Below, piece after piece: positions 9,935 to 19,748 of a DNA stretch of 64,000 bases (position 1 is its first letter; every line of letters starts with the position of its first letter). The stretch lies in NCBI GenBank assembly GCA_029204225.1, contig CM055106.1:48371337-48435336 (forward strand). Reading direction: 5' to 3'. Below the pieces are notes generated by a model. The model had not been told where the DNA came from and searched no databases. It saw nothing but the letters and a program-made list of their open reading frames with translations. Source of the stretch: Diphasiastrum complanatum. Taxonomy: Eukaryota > Streptophyta > Lycopodiopsida > Lycopodiales > Lycopodiaceae. The position numbers and the translations under genes were made by a program.

Positions 9935-11870
9935 TTTACAGATGAAACAGTCTAGAATCTGTTAACTGGTTCTTTACTTCGATTACTTCTTGTTTACAGC
10001 TTAGATAGCTTTGTGTTCTGCCTGTCAGCAGAGATTGTGGGCATGTCTTGGCATTTATCTTGCTTATTACAATGCCCAGATCAGGCAAAGGGGATAGATT
10101 ATTTTTGTAGTATTGTGTCCTGCCTGTCAGAGAACATCTGGATGGGTCTCTCTTAAACTGAATGCACATGCTGGTGATGAAGACTAAGTGTGGGCTCGGG
10201 CTTGAAAGAAGAATGTGTATTGGCTCTGTCAGAATGGAGCTGTCAGGTCGTTTGGTTAACTGTTCTGAGGAAGAGACGTGTGTGGATGCAAGAGGAGTGT
10301 GTTGGCTTAGTCCATTCAGATGAGGTGTGTGGGTGAATATGTGGCTGAGGAGGAACTGTCTGGTTGCAAAATAGTGGTGGATGCCAAACGAGAATGGTGT
10401 TTTTTTGATTGAGTTGGATCAGAGTAGTTAATACACAATTGTAGAGGTAGGATGGTACTGTCCAAGAACGGCTCTGTAATAATGCTATTCAAGAACGTGG
10501 CAGATTGTAAGTGTCAGACTGCAAATGATGGCAGATCCAGATATGTATGATGTTGTCTATGAAACTGATCATGGAAGAACGTTTGAACAGGGATGGAGTA
10601 AAGATGTGCATGTGTTCAAGCGGCAACTAGCGTCAAATGTTTATAGATGAAACACTCTAGAATCTGTTAACTGGTTCTTTACTTCGATTACTTCTTTTTT
10701 ACAACTTAGGTAGCTTTGTGTTCTGCTTGTCAGCAGAGATTGTGGGCATGTCTTGGCATTTATCTTGCTTATTACAATGCCCGGATCAGACAGAAGGGAC
10801 AGATTGTGTCCTGCCTGTCAGAGGACATCCGGATGGGTCTCTCTTGAACTGAATGCACATGCATAATCAACCAAAATGCAAGCCAATGTGTTCAACAAAT
10901 GATCTACGTTACTGCTCAATTGAACAACGATGGATTCCTACTTCTACTTTGCTGCAAAATGAATTGAAATCAGATCCTAAGCACTACTATACTTGCATAA
11001 ATTGACAAAACAAGAAACAAGAACTAATCTACAGCATTTTAGATGTCCAAGAATCAAGAAACCAACCAGTCTTTTGATTCTTGGACATCCCAAGAACATC
11101 AAGAACTAGAATGTTGGAAGATATGCAAGATTTATACCACATTTCTGGCCTATTTGGTTTACTTGAATGTTGATTCCTACATTAATCCACAGACACGAAA
11201 TGAAAACTAATCTACAACTAAGAAAGTAAGAAAACTAATCGACTCTAAGTCCACAACCACACACAATATGAATGGAATTCTTATTAAGCATGGAGTAGAT
11301 ACAATGCAACAAGCTCCTCTTCACAAAGAAGGAGTCTCTTAAATAAGCAAGAGAGCTCCTTAGGTGGCATCCTAGTGGAATTTCCACATTTCACAAATTA
11401 CAAGTGGAATAATGCTCTCCACTAGAGGTCACCATCAAAAGGTGGCTCACTCTACTTTATTTAAGAGAGGTCTACTTGCATTTATTACATTTGCCTAAAA
11501 CTACTAGTTCCTACATGGTCATTCCATCTTCCGAGATTCTAGAGATCCAATCTAAATTAGAGTTTTGGCAAAATCACAAAAAATTGATTATTCCAAATCT
11601 ACATGCAAAATGTTGAAAATCTGTTATGCAATCTATTAGCCACCACTTAACTTGATCCAATGATCCAAAAATTGGCCAAATCCAACATGTGAATCCAAAA
11701 ATCGAAATTCATCAAGTTTATAAACCTATATAGGGTTTTGATCTACAAAAGATCCAATCTACAAATGCAAGAAACTCAATTTTGGTGTAGAATCCTCTCT
11801 AGCATGAGCCTTGATATCTTCACCAAATCATTGATAGATCTGAATTCCTCCTTCATAACCTGAAACACAA
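9935..11870 (-). mobile_element. Dispersed repeat R, copy 1 (probable non-autonomous LTR element interior)
   Basis: A ~230-bp module (landmarks CTGCCTGTCAG, TTACAATGCCC, GGATGGGTCTCTCTT) occurs twice, at about 9937-10172 and 10645-10862, separated by unrelated spacer. Sequence from 10860 to about 11545 matches 28150-28846 in copy 2. A primer-binding site complement follows at 11871-11882 and then an LTR, so 10.9-11.9 kb reads as the leader of a minus-strand LTR element. No gag or pol is seen, which suggests a non-autonomous element. The left LTR was not found. Confidence 0.6.
11043..11089. other. Stem-loop conserved in repeat R
   Basis: GATGTCCAAGAATCAA pairs with TTGATTCTTGGACATC across a short loop. 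The same stem occurs in copy 2 at 28277-28316. Confidence 0.75.
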
Positions 11871-11882
11871 GCTCTGATACCA
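11871..11882 (-). promoter_or_regulatory. Primer-binding site for initiator Met-tRNA
   Basis: GCTCTGATACCA is the complement of TGGTATCAGAGC, the standard copia-type PBS. It sits directly beside the TG start of the LTR at 11883, which fixes the element's orientation as minus. Confidence 0.8.
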
Positions 11883-12350
11883 TGTGAAAGAATTCAGATC
11901 ATAAATGATCCAAATCCATAAAGGATCTTTGTTACAAATGAAACTACTCTACCAATCTTGCACATGTAGAAAAATCAAAGTCTACACACAAAATAGATGC
12001 AAACTCTAATAGAACTTGATCAAACATGAATCAAAACATAAAGTACTATTGTTGTCCATACAAAACCAGAAAGCTACTGTATTTCACACGTGTGAATCCA
12101 AAAATAACAAATATAGATCATTCTACACATAGAATTGCAAGCAATCACAAGTATAGTGTACCAATGGATAGTAGAACCCAAGAGAACCATGTATAAGAAT
12201 GAAATGAGATAGCGAAGAGAGAAGAACATGTCTCTCCATGAGGTACATCCTTTTATAGCAAGTCCAAATCCTATTTGGCCACTTGGCTTTCTCTCCAAAA
12301 TGTAAACCCTACTATTTTTGGGTCTAGATTCAATGTACCCAACATTTAAA
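11883..12350 (-). mobile_element. 5' LTR of the repeat R element (right limit approximate)
   Basis: Begins TGTGAAAG next to the PBS. On the minus strand a CTATAAAAGG TATA box lies at 12251-12260. About 160 bp downstream of it is the palindrome TTCACACGTGTGAA (12083-12096), also found in the C1 LTRs. The outer limit (a CA near 12348) is a guess because no partner LTR is present. Confidence 0.55.
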
Positions 12351-12539
12351 TTTGAATCTACTCAAACTCAACATCTAACTTTTCCACACTTTCAGAAAGT
12401 GTTTATTCAAATGAAATTTAGACTAATGAACTTTGAAAGTCAAACTCTAAGTCTAAAATAAATTTGGCCTCAATTTGCCAAATATAGAAATGTAGCAAAT
12501 ATGATCAAACTAGTTGAATACAAAGACTACCTAATTGAT

Positions 12540-12722
12540 GGTTGTTGATGATCTAAAATTGTGAATATTGAGAGCGAATATATTGAGATGATGATCGTGA
12601 TTATTGTGAATATTGATCGTGATTATTGTGAATATTGGTCGTGAATATTGTAAATATTGAGAGCGAATATTTTGAGAATAGTGATCGTAAAGATTGTGAA
12701 TACTGATCGGGAACATTGTGAA
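12540..12722. repeat. GAATATTG-type satellite array, left part
   Basis: Degenerate units of roughly 12-18 bp around TGTGAATATTGATCGTGA repeat head to tail. The same words resume at 13892, beyond the fold-back element. Confidence 0.75.
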
Positions 12723-12940
12723 TCATTAGAGAAAATTTTAATGTCAAGAGGGCCCTTTAAAAAGATGTTTTTTGATTTATTTTTAATCTTTTAAGCTTTC
12801 TTTGGACCAATAGGAAAAGCACATGTGTACATTTACGCTACGTAGAAAATCTGCCTATAAATTTTGGGCAAATTGTTTTGAAATGCATATTTAAGATAGA
12901 GAACAAAAAAAAATGTATTACTTAGGCCTTGATAGAAGAG

Positions 12941-12944
<4 letters not shown>

Positions 12945-13021
<77 letters not shown>
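12945..13021. repeat. (GA)n microsatellite in the left arm of FB1
   Basis: Near-perfect GA dinucleotides, mirrored by the (CT)n run at 13522-13563 in the right arm. Confidence 0.95.
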
Positions 13022-13025
<4 letters not shown>

Positions 13026-13172
13026 AAGGGGGAGCGTGCTCCCGAGACGCCATCGGTATGTCGTCGGGACCATTCGGTCTGTGGCGCCAGCGGTATGCTG
13101 TCGGAACCATTTGGTCCAAGAACTGCTCCCTTCTGGGCACCAAGATGACTCGGGGCTTGGTTGTTCACTCTC

Positions 13173-13175
<3 letters not shown>

Positions 13176-13207
<32 letters not shown>
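13176..13207. repeat. Poly(C) run, about 32 bases
   Basis: An uninterrupted C homopolymer inside the GC-rich core of FB1; a second run of about 19 C lies at 13503-13521. Run lengths may be affected by sequencing. Confidence 0.9.
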
Positions 13208-13210
<3 letters not shown>

Positions 13211-13510
13211 TTGAAAGGGGGCACGTTGGTTTTCGGGATGCCAACGGCACCTCGAGAGGGCGCCAATTCACCTGCCCGGGGCGGGAGCTGTACGATCAGC
13301 ACCCCGGGCAGCTTAACTGGTGTCCCCTCGGAGGCGCGCTGGTTCCTCGCGTCAGCGTGCCCCCTTTCAAAATTGGGGTGAGAAGGGGTGGGGAGACCTT
13401 GCCCAAGGGGCCAGTCTCCCCCAACGGGGCACCGGGCCCCGAGTCATCCTGGTGTCCCAAAGGGAGGCGCGCGACCCCCCCTCCAAAAAAAATAAACCTC
13501 TCCCCCCCCC

Positions 13511-13521
<11 letters not shown>

Positions 13522-13563
<42 letters not shown>
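13522..13563. repeat. (CT)n microsatellite in the right arm of FB1
   Basis: CT dinucleotides following a C run. It is complementary to the left-arm GA run and could pair in a hairpin. Confidence 0.95.
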
Positions 13564-13567
<4 letters not shown>

Positions 13568-13891
13568 CGACCTTTTCTCTTCTATCAAGGCCTAAGTAAA
13601 AAAAAAAATTTCTCCCCACCTCTTCTTTATTTTTTATCAAGAATTAAGCATTAAATTCTTTTTCTTCCTCCCTCTTTTATCTTTTACCAAGGTTTAAGCA
13701 TTATTATTATTTTCAATATCTAAGATATTCATTTCAAAAAAAATTGCCCCCTTGGATTCACTCTTTTTTTGGCTATTATGGTTTATTTATTTTTTACTTT
13801 GTTATACTTGGCTGCCCGAGTTGTAAACTTGGGCAGCCTACGTGGCAATCCTTATAGGGCCCTTTTTTAAACTTAATTTTCTATAATGATT

Positions 13892-14330
13892 GATCATGAA
13901 TACTGATGTGAAATTGTGAATCTTGAGAAACGAATATTATGAGATATTAATTATGAATATTGTGAATACTGATTGTGAATATTGTGAATACTAATTGTGA
14001 ATTTTCTAAATACGAATCGTGAATATTGATCGTGAATACTCTTGAATATTGAAATACTTTAGAAAGCAATTGTGAATACAATCGAATATTTTGAATAGTG
14101 AATGTGATTATTGTGAATACTAATCGTGAATACTAATCGTACTTGAATATTGATCGTGAATACGTTAATTATTGATCATGAATACTGAAATATTTTGAAT
14201 ATTGGTCATGATCATTGTCAACACTCTTGAATACAATTCATGAATGGTTTTGAATACTGAACATAGTATACTTGAATTACCGATCATGAATACTCTAAAT
14301 ACTAATAAATATGGATTTCAAATAGTGGTT
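13892..14330. repeat. GAATATTG-type satellite array, right part
   Basis: The degenerate GTGAATATTGATCGTGAATAC units continue and fade into plain AT-rich DNA by about 14.35 kb. Confidence 0.7.
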
Positions 14331-15410
14331 GCAAATACTAGTAATTACTTATTGCAAAATTTTCAAATATTTATCATAAATATTCATTTTGATTACATTT
14401 AAAATGTGATTATTTAGAATAAAAATTGTGATTGTTAATCTTGATTCATGATGAAATTGTTTTGTAGATTTGAGTAAAGACAATTATGCGACAAATGACA
14501 AGAGATTTCTAAATATATACCACAATCACTAAGAACTTGAAAAGTCTTCTTCTTGAATATGTTCAAAGTCAAAGAATAAGTTTTCAAAAAGGTGTGATAA
14601 AAATGACAAGCTAAGATTGGTACAAAACAAGAAAAACAATTGATTCCAACACGTTTCATTCTGAGATCAAGCAATTTAGTATATTGGTTTATTTGTGCCT
14701 CAAATCTGGGCGAAGTATGGAAATTGGGATAGTACAACTACATATGTAAAAAATTTAATATTTGAGAAACATCAACCTGACATCTAGCTATAGGAATTTC
14801 ATATTTACAAGCCCAAACTCTTCTAAGAGAGAAAAAGTGAAAAGTTTTATCATAAAAATTTAAACCTCTAATGCTTGTGTTGAACTTTATTATTATCTAT
14901 TAAAGTTTTAAATGTCTATTCAAACGTTGAAAAACTAATGTCAAATTTCTTATTATAAAATAAGTTGTTATGAAGATCATGTTTCGATTTCAAAATCAAA
15001 ACATAGATCCACTACACAACATAATTTTTTATACATTTCTAAACTTTGTCATGTACATCGATTTAATCTTCACAAAAAGTTTGACTTATTATTGTGGTAT
15101 TATGTCACGAATGCCTTCCCATACTGCTAAAGTTGTTGGATTAACAAAAAGTAAAAATATGCAATATGACATGGCAAGGCCTTTGTGTGTACAATACCAC
15201 ATCGTTCTTCTTTCTGACAATTGGTCATATCACTTTCTTTAGTCAAGATTCCCCTCTAGAATTTTCAAAGGGTTTAATGAAAGTGTAAAAACTTAAAAGA
15301 ATGGATAGCTTGGTAGGACATGGGTTCTCCTCAGTCTTCTTGTGACTTCCCCTTATGTAATGTGCATCCAATAATGTACATTAATTGATTCTATAAACAT
15401 TTGAGGCTCA
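14331..15410. other. AT-rich DNA, no gene recognised
   Basis: Only short open frames (for example 14435-14737 minus and 14970-15242 plus) without recognisable motifs. Confidence 0.4.
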
Positions 15411-15417
15411 ACGAACA

Positions 15418-15706
15418 TAAATGAACTTAGAACAAGGTGACATGAAAGATCAGCACAAGCTTTTAGAACAAGGTGATATGAAAGATCACCGCAAGCTCGG
15501 TCCTCCACACTTATGCCAAACTTAAAATGATCATCCAAGTCCTTGGAAAATGAAAAAACAAAAACAAAAATTCAGCACAAGTTAAAACCATAAAAAAAAC
15601 TCAAAACACATATAAGTGCTTAAATAGAAGTACAAGATCAACTTTAAGAAAAAAAACTCAAAACACATTTAAGTGCTTAAATAGAAGTACAAGATCAACC
15701 TAAAAA
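15418..15706. repeat. Two short tandem duplications
   Basis: A ~47-bp unit (AGAACAAGGTGACATGAAAG...CAAGCT) is duplicated near 15428-15497. A ~56-bp unit (CTCAAAACACATATAAGTGC...ACAAGATCAAC) is duplicated at about 15599-15700. Confidence 0.75.
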
Positions 15707-16078
15707 AAAATTCCCAAAGTGTTTAACATCAACATTGTGATCCAAAACCTTTTCATGCTTTGAAGTTTGTCTCTCTTTTTAACCAATCAATGAAGTCTTA
15801 TTATTCTACTTCCAAATAAAGAATAAAGCATGATGCATTCAAAGGAAAATGAATCAACCTAGCCATCTGCTGGTGTTTGAGCGACGATGTTGATGCATCA
15901 TTCAAAAAACATAAAGACCAGATGAATTTCTTCACCGATCAATTCTGAATCCCAAATTTGCCTGGACATGGCTGCCATCGATGCCCACATACAAAGCTCA
16001 ATCCTTTGATGCAATACAGAAAGTGTAATCGTAAGAAAACCTGATTGCTGCATTGGATCAAGTATTGTGTGAATACTC

Positions 16079-17542
16079 TCACATAATTTCAAGGCTGGGA
16101 CGAGTTCTTATTCCTCCGGCTATGGGAGCTCTACTGTTGCCAATGAGTGCAGTTTGCAGTGGTGCTCCCCAATTGGAAGTGTACTCCATCCTTGCGATTC
16201 TCCTCCTATTTGAATATCTGATTCCAAAGAGGAGTAATATTGACAGGAAAAGAAATGATGCAATCCCTCCTACGCTGGATCCCAAGGCAATTTTCCAGGC
16301 GTTTGAGCTCTTGAGCTCTTCTTGCTTTGTGTTCGGGAAAGTGCCAGCAGTAGGAGATGAAGGCGGTGCAGACGAAAGTGGGCTTGATGGGCTAGGCAAT
16401 GTGAATGGTAAAGGTGATGAAATCGGATTAGTTGTCGCTGGGGCTGGAGCTGCTTGGGCGGAAGAAACAGATGCACCGGCCGGGGCTGAAATTGGTTGTG
16501 ATCTAGAAGCGTTTGGCGATGATGATGAGTGAAACGCCGTTGGGTGTGATGGAGGAGCCCGCCGGGGCGATGGACGGGATGAAGGAGCTGGGTAAAAAGA
16601 TGAGAACGGTGCAGGATATGGACTGAAGTGCCGATACGGAGTAGGAGCGGGTGGTAACGGGATGATCACTGGGGTGGGGGATAGTTGTGATGTAGGAGGT
16701 CCGAAGGGTGATGATGCCGGTGCAGTAGCTGGAGTAGGAGGCCACCGTTGTGGTGTAAATGCAGGAGATGGACGCTGTGCTTTGGGAGGCTGGGCAGAAG
16801 ATGGTTGAGAGGCAGGAATTGCAGGTAAAGGTGGGAGTACAAGGCAAAAATCCCCAGAATGGCTGGTGGTGCACACGTTTGGAGGCCAACTTAATCGACT
16901 GATCGTAATATGTCCAGTTTGATCAAAAGCTGCGCATAAAGGATGGATTCCTCGACCGGTTCTCAAACTTGATGAAGGGATGCGAACTTTTATGGACGCT
17001 GATCCAGCGATCAAATTCAGCTCCGATCCCTCGCCTGCAGAATAAACAGACCGTGAATATTTGTATACTTTGATGCCAAGCACTGGTGTTTGAATGGTAA
17101 ATTTATTCGCATTGTAAAAATGGAATTCTCCAAAGTTTCTGTACACCAGCGCGATCCAGCGAGATTGTCCATTTACAAGAGTGCCCGCAGGGATCGTGAA
17201 CTCCTTGAAGGTGAACCCTCGCTTGGTCAAATTTTTTGCTTTAATGCGCACAGCCTTGACAGTTACTCCAGACAAAGACAACGGCAATGTCACATCATAA
17301 ATGACGCAGCTCTTGCCATTACTTAACACCTTCAACGCAGAATCCCTGATGATCCCGTTGACCTCGTCTATCCTAGCAGCCAGCATTCTGTTCGATCTTT
17401 CTTGAAGCAAATCGCAGCAACCTGACACAGCAAGCAAACTTACAACTAAACTTGTATAAACCCATAAGCTGTATCTACTGCACATATCCGAACTACGATA
17501 ACATCTTTTCCACAAATTCATTGCTGTCCAGATATCATCCAT
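16079..17542 (-). CDS. Secreted-type proline-rich single-pass membrane protein
   Basis: A 487-codon frame from the ATG at 17540-17542. A second ATG at 17483-17485 (residue 20) gives a cleaner signal peptide (MCSRYSLWVYTSLVVSLLAV). Residues 50-235 form a folded-looking region with SGVTVKAVRIKAKNL, FKEFTIPAGTLV and VYRNFGEFHFY, which matches my memory of a land-plant family of unknown function. Residues 236-410 are rich in Pro, Ser and Ala, suggesting a glycosylated stalk. A transmembrane helix lies at about 417-441 (GGIASFLFLSILLLFGI), followed by Arg-rich residues and a short cytoplasmic tail containing RAPIAGGIRTRPSLEIM. The predicted topology is type I at the plasma membrane. An alternative first exon (18023-18050, CAAG|GTAAGT donor) could splice in frame to 17421, but it would remove the signal peptide, so the single-exon reading is preferred. 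Confidence 0.75.
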   Translation of the reverse strand: MDDIWTAMNLWKRCYRSSDMCSRYSLWVYTSLVVSLLAVSGCCDLLQERSNRMLAARIDEVNGIIRDSALKVLSNGKSCVIYDVTLPLSLSGVTVKAVRIKAKNLTKRGFTFKEFTIPAGTLVNGQSRWIALVYRNFGEFHFYNANKFTIQTPVLGIKVYKYSRSVYSAGEGSELNLIAGSASIKVRIPSSSLRTGRGIHPLCAAFDQTGHITISRLSWPPNVCTTSHSGDFCLVLPPLPAIPASQPSSAQPPKAQRPSPAFTPQRWPPTPATAPASSPFGPPTSQLSPTPVIIPLPPAPTPYRHFSPYPAPFSSFYPAPSSRPSPRRAPPSHPTAFHSSSSPNASRSQPISAPAGASVSSAQAAPAPATTNPISSPLPFTLPSPSSPLSSAPPSSPTAGTFPNTKQEELKSSNAWKIALGSSVGGIASFLFLSILLLFGIRYSNRRRIARMEYTSNWGAPLQTALIGNSRAPIAGGIRTRPSLEIM

Positions 17543-18280
17543 ATCGACATAACATCAAATGTGCAATGCCAACCTAATCGTAATAAAATTGAGAAGCTGG
17601 CCAGCATTGACGATAAATCATCTCAGATGAATATTTTCATAAAGTCTAAATATCCATAAAACCATAACTTGCATTTTCTGTTCAGATGGAGAAAATCTCT
17701 GATGTAAGTAAGGTGCTCCTAAATCAAGGTGTTTCTGACCATTTCACTTCTTTCCAAGTATTACCCATTTCAATTTTACTGCAGATGTGTCCTGCAACAG
17801 CCCAATTCTTCTGATACATTTCCATTTGCAGATCAAATCAACTTTGATCAGATCAGAAAATGCATCTCCTTTTGCGCTTTTTCCTCAGAAATCTGCTTTC
17901 TTTAGTTTTGAGGACCAGGACACAGATAAAATGGGTTTAAGATCAGAACATCGAATTCCATTTTACAAATGCTTGTGGTTTGTAAAGTAGAACCTGTGCT
18001 GTCTATATTTGCGAATACTTACCTTGAGCAACGACCCAGCTGCCCAGCATAACAACAGACTGAGGGACACGCAAGGTTACCGGATTCTCCAGTCATCTGC
18101 CCTGATCAGCCGGTTTCCGGTTCGCCCACATCTTATTGATAGGCTACATGGTGTTTCGACGTGCCTCGTATATCTGTATTTTATTATATTTCCATTACAC
18201 ATGAATATATATACTTTAATTTCTCGCAATACGACCTTTTTGGAATCAGCATCTAGATTGTAGCCAACTACTATGTAGGG
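17543..18280. other. Upstream region of the proline-rich gene
   Basis: The probable promoter and leader of the minus-strand gene. A perfect GTAAGT donor on the minus strand at 18017-18022 follows a short ATG frame (28 bases). It may mark an alternative leader exon or be chance. No other gene is seen. Confidence 0.35.
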
Positions 18281-18625
18281 TGTATGCAGTGCCTCACCTA
18301 GGCGCCCTAGCCTTTGGAGTACCCTTTGCCTTTGGAGTACCCTTTCACAGGTATTTGATAGTTTCTTCAACTTCAAGAGTACTTTTCCACCTTTGGATGA
18401 GGGTGGGGCATTGCATACCTAAAGTCAAAGAATGTTTTGTGATGCTTTTTTCCATTTTGAAGAAGAGCTTATTTCTAAGAGTTGAGCCCTCCTTTATCAA
18501 AGGATGACGAATTCTTCACATAGTGCCTGATGGCCTCCACCACCCTTGGATGCAAGCAAGCTCTCCATTTTGAGCACAAGTTATGAGCTTGATAGAATCA
18601 CTATGAAATGTTTAGAATGGAGCAG

Positions 18626-18745
18626 CGTATTCCACACCATCCTTGGCATTCAATGATGGTGATGGTGCAGTGTTATAATCTTCATCGTATTCCACACCAT
18701 CCTTGGCATTCAATGATGGTGATGGTGCAGTGTTATAATCTTCAT
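18626..18745. repeat. Exact 60-bp tandem duplication
   Basis: Two adjacent identical 60-bp copies (18626-18685 and 18686-18745), beginning CGTATTCCACACCATCC. The identity indicates a recent duplication inside the LTR. Confidence 0.95.
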
Positions 18746-18931
18746 CGTCGATCCGGTCATTGTTAAAGCACAAACAAGTGACAAACGCTACATTTTCGCT
18801 CAACCATAGAGGTATTACCACCTCACACCCGTCCACTGGAGCCATAGACCATCATCAAGCAAGCTCGGATCTCCGATAAGCCATGGTGTCTCATGCCACC
18901 ATGTCTTACCCTCGACCCTCGCCTACTTTCA

Positions 18932-19168
18932 TCGTCCTGACCTGACCACCAGTGGAAGAGCTCTTTATTCTCCAGGAGAGAATGAATGACAAGCTCATGG
19001 AGATCCACCTCTAAATAGTCCAGGTGGGGTCATCTCCGTCCATAATCGTCCTGACCTGACCATTAGTGGAAGAGCTCTTTATTCTCCAAGAGAGAATGAA
19101 TGACAAGCTCATGGAGATCCACCTCTAAATACATAGTCCAGGTGGGGTCATCTCCGTCCATAGGAGTC
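18932..19168. repeat. Tandem duplication, unit about 112-120 bp
   Basis: TCGTCCTGACCTGACCA...GGGGTCATCTCCGTCCATA occurs at about 18932-19041 and again at 19044-19161, with a few substitutions and a 4-base insertion (ACAT). It lies inside the G1 LTR. Confidence 0.9.
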
Positions 19169-19369
19169 ACGCATGACCATTGACACACGGCATTGTGCAC
19201 ATTGACGCAGGTTCCATAACAACGAGTCACCGCGCACCAATAAGACATTGACATGTGGCACCCAAAAGACCCATAGCTCCATATATGCGTTCCATCCCAT
19301 AACTGAGACTGTCACCTCAAGTTTCTTGTTGCGTGCCCTTATGGGTACATAACATTCCCTCCCCCTTTA

Positions 19370-19690
19370 AGAGTCTCCTCCTAATGGGAGCAAACCAGGG
19401 AAGTTCAGTCTTAAATAGTCCTCTCTCTCCCAAGTGTCCTCATCATCTGACTTGCCTTTCCAACGTACAAGAAATTCAGAAACCAAACGGTTTTTCAATT
19501 GGTGATGACGAACATAAACAACTTTTTAAGGTACGTTAGGAACAAAGATAGACAAATCCTCTAACTCAACCAGTTCACCTTCCAGAATTAGGGAATCCTT
19601 CCTACTAAGTCGTTCCTTTAAACGACTTACACAGAAAACAAGACGAACCCCAACCCCAATCGAAAGATCTAGCTGATAAGCAACCGAGTT
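19370..19690 (-). pseudogene. G1 integrase tail and chromodomain
   Basis: Minus-strand reading gives SVAYQLDLSIGVGVRLVFCV, which matches the chromovirus integrase GPY/F tail (normally AYxLxLP...HPVFHVS). After a stop near 19526 it continues with EFLVRWKGKSDDEDTWE, the W-K-G and TWE signature of a retrotransposon chromodomain. Chromodomains guide integration to heterochromatin. The piece begins immediately after the LINE poly(A) tail, and its upstream partner is at 25885-26090. One in-frame stop is visible. Confidence 0.8.
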
Positions 19691-19748
19691 GATTTTTTTT
19701 TTTTTGAAAGTAAGCGGCGAGATTGTATTTATAAGAGAGAAGAGTAAT

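Larger units (their letters stand above)
12723..13890. mobile_element. Fold-back element FB1 (palindromic, about 1.16 kb)
   Basis: The two halves are inverted copies of each other. Outermost, AATCATTAGAGAAAATT at the left matches the reverse complement of AATTTTCTATAATGATT at the right. Moving inward, GGGCCCT, TTTTGGGCAAAT/ATTTCAAA words, CTTAGGCCTTGATAGAAGAG (about 12922-12941, mirrored at 13576-13595), ACCAAGATGACTCGGGGC (mirrored near 13437-13455) and TTTGAAAGGGGGCACG (mirrored 13357-13372) all pair. The centre is GC-rich while the flanks are AT-rich. On the minus strand it starts TC and ends CTAA between A and T, as FB2 does. It carries no protein gene. Confidence 0.8.
18290..19354 (-). 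mobile_element. 3' LTR of chromovirus G1 (outer end uncertain)
   Basis: On the minus strand a polypurine tract (AAAGGGGGAGGGAA, complement of 19355-19368) is followed by TGTTATGTACCC at 19354, the usual start of a gypsy 3' LTR just after the chromodomain. The sequence beyond contains internal tandem repeats. The outer boundary is not fixed because the 5' LTR was not found. Confidence 0.6.

Noticed and set aside
12833-13640. Several open frames of 90-228 codons across the GA/CT and poly(C) tracts
   Set aside because: They are products of low-complexity sequence (repeated Arg-Glu, Ser-Leu or Pro) and occur on both strands within a fold-back element.
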